From Solenopsis invicta (taxonomy: Eukaryota; Arthropoda; Insecta; Hymenoptera; Formicidae), in NCBI RefSeq assembly GCF_016802725.1, contig NC_052679.1:21199061-21263060 (forward strand): a stretch of 64,000 nucleotides of DNA, given 5' to 3'. The notes under the pieces are model-generated. The model was not told the origin of the DNA. It saw only the letters and a program-made list of their open reading frames with translations, and did not search any database. Made by a program: the position numbers and the translations under genes. This document shows positions 58,199 to 64,000 of this stretch, one piece after another. Positions within the stretch are counted from its first letter, which is position 1. Each line of letters starts with the position of its first letter.

Positions 58199-59528
58199 GT
58201 ATATAATACACAGATTTCAATACTTAACTTTTAAACACACCAATCCTGTAAAATACGGAAACACATTTTTGGGTTTGAGAAACTTTTTCAAATTTGAGAA
58301 GCTATAACTTTGATTACAATCAACATTTTTTTACGATTTTTTTTTGAAACTAAAGTTTAAAATCTCAGGAGTGTGACTGCTTAATCGGCATTGGCGAAAA
58401 ATAATTTATTGTGAAGTTATAAAAGCAAAACCATTAAGCAAAAATGAGAAACTGGTCAAAAATCCATTTTCTTTCAAAAAATCATATCTTCGCAACAAAA
58501 AACGTTTAAGAACTTTCAAATACGGCGTTTTAAAGCAAAAGAGTCACACTTTCAAAATAAAATTTGGCAAAGTCATTCCTTTTAAAAAGTATAATTATGT
58601 AATATGGAGAATATGAGGTATTTTTGGGCATCTAAAAATACTGACATCAGAATACCGCAGACGCAGCATCCCAAGCAGAACAATAAGTCAAAATGACATC
58701 AAAGTGATTCACAATTATGTCAAAATGACATCAAAGTGAATCGTAATTGATCGGAAAGTGACTTTTAATGATCATTTTGTAGTTACTTTGACATCATTTT
58801 GACGTCGTACTAACTCCCTGTTCTGCTTGGAATTGGAACAGTCGCAAGCGCGTTCTTTGTGTCCTCGAGAGGCTAGCAAACACGATGTAATCGGGCGATG
58901 AATTTTCTTAAAGACGTTTTTTCCGTGATACCGTGCATTTTTGTCGCACAGAAATACGGTTAAACAATATGCAGAATTCCGCCTGCGGCAATTAAAGCGA
59001 GGCTCTTTCTTGCCTAGCAATTTGATCCCCCCTATGTGACTCATCCTGCACGACCAATACGTCTCTCGCTTAAGTGATCAATATCCACAAGTGCTTGAGC
59101 TCTTTCGATACCACATTTAAAATAAATTGTTATAAATTACAATCGCAGTGTTTACACTGCACAGTCAAACTTCATCCTTCTGCGGAGAGAACTCTACCAA
59201 GAAGTTATTGATAAAAGAAAATCGATAAATAATTTAAAATAATTTTTTAAAATAAGGAATCTCTTTTTTAAGATTTTAACGAATTTTAATTTGCTGCTAT
59301 CTAGAAGATTACGTTTCAATATCCTCAAGCGATCACGCGTCACAGAGATGGTTTATAACAATCACGTTATCTTGCCAGTCGACAGTCGGAAAATTGCTAA
59401 AATTAAATAGTTTTTATTTTATAATACAAAAAAATAAATAAAAAAAAGTATAACTAAACATTAATCTACAAAAGAAATCCGTCATTTTTATTAAATTACA
59501 CATAACATAAAAAGATACACATTTATAA
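58199..59528. other. Remains of unit E 3' flank and unrelated insert
   Basis: 58240-58640 is unlike any other unit: AT-rich, no frame, unknown origin. 58640-59420 matches the 3' flanks of the other copies (GACATCAGAATACCGCAGAC onwards, and the minus-strand NRRR-like open segment at 59044-58772), interrupted by the MITE at 58671-58830. Confidence 0.5.
58671..58830. mobile_element. 160-bp MITE with CCAAGCAGAACA ends
   Basis: CCAAGCAGAACA at the left and TGTTCTGCTTGG at the right. The interior repeats GTCAAAATGACATCAAAGTG twice and has an inverted TTTGACATCATTTTGAC. It splits the flank word GCAGCATTGGAAC that is continuous in the other units. Confidence 0.75.
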
Positions 59529-59905
59529 TGTTACGTCCGGTGGAGTAACTATTTTTTTCTTTCGAGCGACGGCATGTGTCCGGCAACGGAAATCTAGTTA
59601 ATTTGACTTTCTGTATGTTAGATTTAATATATTATGTATTTCTCATTTTCTTATTGTATTCTTAATCCGCGTCTTGTATTGTGTTATGCGACGTATCCTA
59701 ATGCGTTTGTTTTTTTTTTTGTAACCTCTGCGACCGCGAACCAGCGCGAGGCGCTGTCGTCGAGCGACGTTTTCGCCGGTTGAGAAACCATCCAGTTCAG
59801 TCCGCCTGATTCCGGCACTGAGTAAACCACGTTTTTAATAAAGCTATACATATCACGAATATCTCCTGTTTCAACTCGACTGGCTTCCCGTTCCTAACCG
59901 TAACA
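59529..59905 (+). repeat. Copia 5' LTR, 377 bp
   Basis: Begins TGTTACGTCC and ends CCGTAACA, with inverted TGTTACG/CGTAACA tips. A poly(A)-type TTAATAAAGC lies near 59836. TATAA (59524-59528) could be the left target duplication. Confidence 0.85.
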
Positions 59906-59907
59906 GG

Positions 59908-59919
59908 TTATGGGCCCAG
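59908..59919 (+). other. Primer-binding site, initiator Met tRNA type
   Basis: TTATGGGCCCAG two bases after the LTR is the primer site usual for insect copia elements, complementary to the anticodon half of initiator methionine tRNA. Confidence 0.75.
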
Positions 59920-60158
59920 ATCACGGACATTTTCGAGTGAAATAAGATTTCGAAGAATACGTGAGAAGGTATAGTGTGCCGCTTGTTCCTTCGGCGTTTT
60001 TTTTTTCTGATTGCACGAGGCACAGTCGAACACGTCGGGAACTTTCCGACGCCTCGCAGTTTTTTTCTGTTCTCGTGGTATACACGTGTTAAGTCGTCGC
60101 CCATTTGACGCGCGTGTTGTGATCCTGTCTGGACTGAAAAGGATTGTGAAACGAGAAA

Positions 60159-62555
60159 ATGATGGCAGACTCCCTTGTAGACCTGAAAAACGTGACGAAG
60201 TTCGATGGACAGAATTTCCAGCTCTGGAAATTCCAGATGAAGGCGATCTTCATAGCTCACGATTTGCTGGACATAGTCAACGGAACCGCAGTGAAACCGG
60301 AAGCGACGGGACAGCCACAAATCGCCTGGATACAACGGAACGCAAAGGCGACGGTGCTCATATCGGCCGCTATGCAGCCCTCGCAGTTGGAACACCTAAT
60401 TACGTGTGATAGTGCCGCTGAGATGTGGAACAAGCTATCGGCGATCCACGAACAGACCAGCGCAACAAGCAAGTTACTGCTCACGACGAGGTTTCATGAG
60501 TACCGCATGAAACTCGGCGACTCGGTCTCGCAGCATATCACAAAAGTTGAGAACATGGCAAGGCAACTCAAGGACGTTGGTGAAGCGGTCTCCGATGTCA
60601 CAATCATGGCAAAAATCCTTGGATCGCTACCGCCAAAATACAATGCTTTTGTGACCGCTTGGGACAGCGTGGAAGAGGCGAACCAGACCATTTTCAACCT
60701 GACGCAGAGGCTCATCAAGGAGGAAAACCAGCTCACTGCAACCGACGAGGCGGCGAGCGCACTAGCAGCCGTCAACTTGAAGCATCACAAGAAGGGTCCG
60801 AGAAGAGGGAAACTACGCCAACCACAGGAGAGCGATGCCGAACACGGAAAGTATCAAAATTTTGAATGTCATTTTTGTCATAATAAAGGGCACATTGCCC
60901 GCTATTGTAAAAAAAAGCGTAACGTACAGAAAGGCCAAGACGAAAAGAAACGCGGTGCAAATGACGATCGCAAAAGCGACCTCGCGGATCACGACGCGTT
61001 TGTCGCGAGCAGCGACATTTCTGTAACCGAGTGCACGGACACAGACGACGCATGGTTCTCTGACAGTGGCGCGTCGCAGCACATGAGTTTTCGGAAAGAA
61101 TGGTTCGCGGAATTCGAGTCGTGTAACGGTATCACTGTAAGTCTCGGTGATAACTCACTTCTAAAAGCCGAAGGCCGCGGTACGATTTTTATAAAGAAAT
61201 TAGTTAATGGCGAATGGCAAGACGGTAAATTAGTGAATGTTCTATATGTTCCGCTGCTGCGAAAAAATTTGTTTTCGATCGGCGCCTGTACCGCGAAAGG
61301 ACATGTATTTGTCATCCGAGACAACGGTATCGACATCTATTCGAAGCAAAACAAGCTGATCGCGCACGGTATCAGGCAGGGCAATAATTTATTTAGATTG
61401 GAATTCACCGCGATAGTGAAACGCGAAGCGAACGCCGTGGTAAGGAGCACTCTGAAGCTCTGGCACGACCGTCTAGGCCACGTCAATAATAAATATCTAC
61501 AGGCAGCAATTGAGAATAAGCTAATCGACGGTGTAAAGGTTTCCGAAATCTCCGATTTCTTTTGCGAGAACTGTCAGTACGGTAAACAACATCGCCTTGC
61601 ATTCAAAAGTAAAAGCCCAAGAAAAATGTTAAAGCCTGGTGAATTCATTCACACTGATCTGTGTGGACCGATGCAAACTCCATCGATCGGAGGCGCAAAG
61701 TATTTCATTTTGTTTAAGGACGATTGTACCGGTTTTCGTTATGTACATTTTCTACGACATAAAGATGACGTATTTGATGTTTTCAAAGAATACGAGGCGA
61801 TGATCTTTAACAAATTTAGTCAAAGAATCCAAACGATACGTTCTGACAATGGCACAGAGTATTCGAGTCATCGATTCCGCGATCATTTAAAGTCACGCGG
61901 CATTCAATTGGAATGCTCCGCACCGTACACCCCGCAGCAAAATGGCTCTTCGGAACGCGAGATGCGTACTATCGTAGAAAGTGCCCGAACAATGTTGTTA
62001 GCGAAAAAGTTACCTACCCGGCTCTGGGCAGAAGCCGTTAATACGGCTGTTTACGTGTTAAATAGAACCCCATCATCTCGATCAAAATTGACAACACCAT
62101 ATGAAGTATGGACGGGTAAAAAACCGAATTTGTCGCATGCAAAAATCTTCGGGTGTGATGCATACGTTCATGTCCCAGAACAGCAGAGAAAGAAATGGGA
62201 TTCGAAGTCTAAAAAACTTGTCTTTGTCGGTTACCAAGGCGATTCGAGAAATTATCGTCTGATAGACCCAGAGACGGATAGGATAACAATCTCGCGGGAT
62301 GTTAGTTTTAACGAATGCGCCGAACCAATATTCGAGTGTCCTGCTGCAAGTTTACCCTTACCAAATGAGAGAGCTGTATTAGACAATAACGAACAACCCG
62401 AACAAATAGACGACTGTCCTCGACGCGAAGCGGATCAATGTGAAAACCCGCATCATGAAGTCGAACCGGATGTTATTAATTCGCGACCAAAGCTAAGGAA
62501 TCGCAACCTGTTACGCGCCTTGCCGATACGAAGCTTGTTTTGTTTCATACACTGA
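60159..62555 (+). CDS. Copia gag-protease-integrase
   Basis: 798-codon frame. Gag capsid region (residues ~1-220, KFDGQNFQLWKFQMKAIF), CCHC zinc knuckle CHFCHNKGHIARYC (~236), aspartic protease DAWFSDSGASQHM (~300), integrase zinc-binding LWHDRLGHVNN...CENCQYGK (~430-485), and integrase core with HTDLCGP, IRSDNGTE and PQQNGSSERE carrying the D, D and E residues (~498, 562, 600). The true frame is lost at about 62520, where one extra base (GCGCCTTGCCG region) sends it to a TGA 11 codons later. The start is a double ATG about 250 bases after the LTR. Confidence 0.95.
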   Translation: MMADSLVDLKNVTKFDGQNFQLWKFQMKAIFIAHDLLDIVNGTAVKPEATGQPQIAWIQRNAKATVLISAAMQPSQLEHLITCDSAAEMWNKLSAIHEQTSATSKLLLTTRFHEYRMKLGDSVSQHITKVENMARQLKDVGEAVSDVTIMAKILGSLPPKYNAFVTAWDSVEEANQTIFNLTQRLIKEENQLTATDEAASALAAVNLKHHKKGPRRGKLRQPQESDAEHGKYQNFECHFCHNKGHIARYCKKKRNVQKGQDEKKRGANDDRKSDLADHDAFVASSDISVTECTDTDDAWFSDSGASQHMSFRKEWFAEFESCNGITVSLGDNSLLKAEGRGTIFIKKLVNGEWQDGKLVNVLYVPLLRKNLFSIGACTAKGHVFVIRDNGIDIYSKQNKLIAHGIRQGNNLFRLEFTAIVKREANAVVRSTLKLWHDRLGHVNNKYLQAAIENKLIDGVKVSEISDFFCENCQYGKQHRLAFKSKSPRKMLKPGEFIHTDLCGPMQTPSIGGAKYFILFKDDCTGFRYVHFLRHKDDVFDVFKEYEAMIFNKFSQRIQTIRSDNGTEYSSHRFRDHLKSRGIQLECSAPYTPQQNGSSEREMRTIVESARTMLLAKKLPTRLWAEAVNTAVYVLNRTPSSRSKLTTPYEVWTGKKPNLSHAKIFGCDAYVHVPEQQRKKWDSKSKKLVFVGYQGDSRNYRLIDPETDRITISRDVSFNECAEPIFECPAASLPLPNERAVLDNNEQPEQIDDCPRREADQCENPHHEVEPDVINSRPKLRNRNLLRALPIRSLFCFIH

Positions 62556-64000
62556 ATCGAATACATATGACGAAGCCGTGACCGGAAAAGACTCAGAAAA
62601 GTGGACACAGGCTATCCGCGAAGAGTTAGCAGCCCATGAGCGGAATCAAACATGGGAGATAGTGCCTTTGCCACACGACCGTAAAGCCATAGGGCACAAG
62701 TGGGTTTTCAAAGTAAAAACCACGTCGTCGGGTGAGATTACGCGTTATAAGGCGCGTTTATGCGCCCAAGGTTTCTCGCAGAAAGCCGGAGTAGATTACG
62801 ACGAGATTTTCTCCCCTGTTGTGCGATACGATTCTGTTCGAACGCTTCTGTCAATCGCTGCGGCGAACGATTTGGAAATTTATCAGTTCGATGTTAAAAC
62901 CGCATATTTGAATAATAATTTAAACGAAGAAATTTACATGCGTGTTCCCAAAGGTCTAAATGTTCCGAATGATAACTCAATCTGTAAGCTTAATAAAGCA
63001 TTATATGGCCTAAAACAAGCCGGTCGATGCTGGAACAAAAAATTTGATGCATTTTTTAAAAAATTTAAGTTCGCTCGGGGCAGCGCTGACAGATGCGTCT
63101 ATTTCGGTTTGATAAATAATGACAAAGTGTACCTCGCATTATATGTCGACGATGGCCTATTAATGGCCTCGAAAATCGAGACCATAAATTTAATCTTAAA
63201 TGCATTAAAAGATAATTTTGACGTCACTGCTAGTGAGGCTGACTGTTTCGTGGGAATGCAAATAGAGAGAGATCGCGTTAACAAAAAGATTTGCATCCAC
63301 CAAAGTAAATATATAGATTCCATCTTACACAGATTCGCGATGTGTGACGCGCACGTCATAAGCGTGCCTGCAGATCCCCACGTTACCCTCGAAAAGTGTC
63401 TCAGTAACGACGAGTTGCACGACATTCCGTATCGTGAGGCCGTCGGCTCACTTTTGTTCGTGTCACTGGTCTCAAGACCCGACATAACGTACGCTGTCGG
63501 ACTTGTAAGTAGATATTTGGAAAGACATAGTAATCCTCACTGGCAGGCCGTCAAACGAATATTTCGATACCTAAAAGGCACTAAAAACCTGGGCATAATA
63601 TACACAAACAGTGGGAGCAAACTTAATTTAGTAGGCTTCTCAGATTCCGACTATGCCGGTAATAAGGACACTAGGCGCTCCACAACTGGCTACCTCTTCG
63701 AATTAGCAAACGGGCCTATCACGTGGTGCTCAAAGCGCCAAAGTACCGTTAGTCTTAGTACCACCGAGGCGGAACTCATTGCGGCGAGCGAAGCTGCGCG
63801 AGAGGCAATTTGGCTGCGCAAGCTACTGAATGATGTCGGACATCCGTGTGAAACGCCTTCTCTTTTGTACGTAGATAATCAGAGTGCGATCAGATTGACA
63901 AAAAACCCAGAGTTCCATCGACGCACGAAACACATTGAGGTCCGACATCACTTTATAAGAGAAAGATACGAGAGCGGAGAGATTAACATACGTCGACTAC
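62524..64000 (+). CDS. Copia reverse transcriptase and RNase H, continuation in another frame, partial
   Basis: From 62524 the frame is open to the window edge. Reverse transcriptase motifs: HKWVFKVKTTSSGEITRYKA, QFDVKTAYLN, ALYGLKQAGRCW and the active site ALYVDDGLLM (YVDD at 63142-63153). The RNase H domain has SDSDYAGNKDTRRSTTGYLF, LSTTEAELIAASEAAREAIW and YVDNQSAI. It is out of frame with the upstream gag-integrase by a single-base difference and was originally one polyprotein. The C-terminus is cut by the edge of the window. Confidence 0.95.

Larger units (their letters stand above)
19240..59420 (+). repeat. Tandem segmental duplication array of five NDUFA9-like units
   Basis: Five units in the same orientation share promoter-proximal sequence, seven-exon gene, intron contents and 3' flank. 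Unit A is about 19240-26510, B 26511-32930, C 32931-38430, D 42000-49080 and E 52620-59420, with two spacer copies at 38431-41999 and 49081-52619. A and D are closest by eye (the same codon choices and the same 594-bp hAT MITE). B and C share a different upstream region. E is the most rearranged. Confidence 0.9.
59529..64000 (+). mobile_element. Ty1/copia LTR retrotransposon, 5' portion
   Basis: LTR, primer-binding site, gag-protease-integrase and reverse transcriptase/RNase H in copia order. The 3' LTR lies beyond the window. Its G+C is clearly higher than the surrounding DNA, and sequence decay is minimal apart from one frameshift, so the insertion is probably young. Confidence 0.95.

Noticed and set aside
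59871..61336. Several minus-strand and offset frames of 75-174 codons over the copia element
   Set aside because: Shadows of the gag-integrase frame; their sequences have no family character.
1..64000. CRISPR arrays, bacterial operons, riboswitches and origins
   Set aside because: Nothing of the kind is present; spliced genes and transposon types show this is eukaryotic nuclear DNA.

Overview
This is a eukaryotic nuclear window: AT-rich, with spliced genes carrying GT-AG introns, CA/CG microsatellites and very dense DNA-transposon debris. The gene families (DPCD, NDUFA9-like, mitochondrial Hsp70-like) together with a mauritiana-type mariner, Ty1/copia, BEL/Pao and TTA-target MITEs suggest an insect genome, plausibly an ant or other hymenopteran. 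The species assignment is inference.

Layout. 1-900 is a CpG-rich block that may hold the untranslated first exon of a minus-strand gene leaving the window. 2490-3651 is a complete four-exon DPCD gene (minus, 200 aa). 5947-9506 is a decayed, spliced mitochondrial Hsp70 (mortalin-type) paralogue that stops after the nucleotide-binding domain. Its second half lies inside a ~1.45 kb near-perfect palindrome (arms 7785-8506 and 8513-9233). 11048-11667 is a BEL/Pao gag remnant. 12935-15600 is a broken minus-strand transposase with a DDE-type core and a C-terminal Ulp1-like cysteine protease domain. 15830-19135 is a hAT-type element with other inverted-repeat elements nested inside.

19240-59420 is a tandem array of five copies of an NDUFA9-like (complex I accessory subunit, atypical short-chain dehydrogenase) seven-exon gene, all on the plus strand: A 21244-24984, B 26784-30835, C 33252-37219, D 44266-48028, E 54108-58198. 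Only B is intact in frame and splice sites (367 aa). A has lost the exon-4 acceptor, C has a 2-base frameshift in exon 2, D has a nonsense codon in exon 5, and E is truncated with a complete mariner (intact 349-aa transposase) inside exon 2. Two copies of a spacer (38431-41999 and 49081-52619) carry a minus-strand HtrA/trypsin-like serine protease relic and a 5S-rRNA-like fragment. MITE insertions present in some copies and absent from others leave exact empty sites and give an order of events.

59529-64000 is the 5' part of a Ty1/copia retrotransposon (LTR, initiator-Met-type primer site, gag-protease-integrase, then reverse transcriptase/RNase H after a one-base frameshift), running off the right edge.

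The genes do not form a pathway. The window records segmental duplication, pseudogenisation and transposon insertion. The most unusual signals are the Hsp70 palindrome, a potential hairpin-RNA locus against its parent gene, and the repeated palindromic element whose arms each carry a tRNA-like segment.
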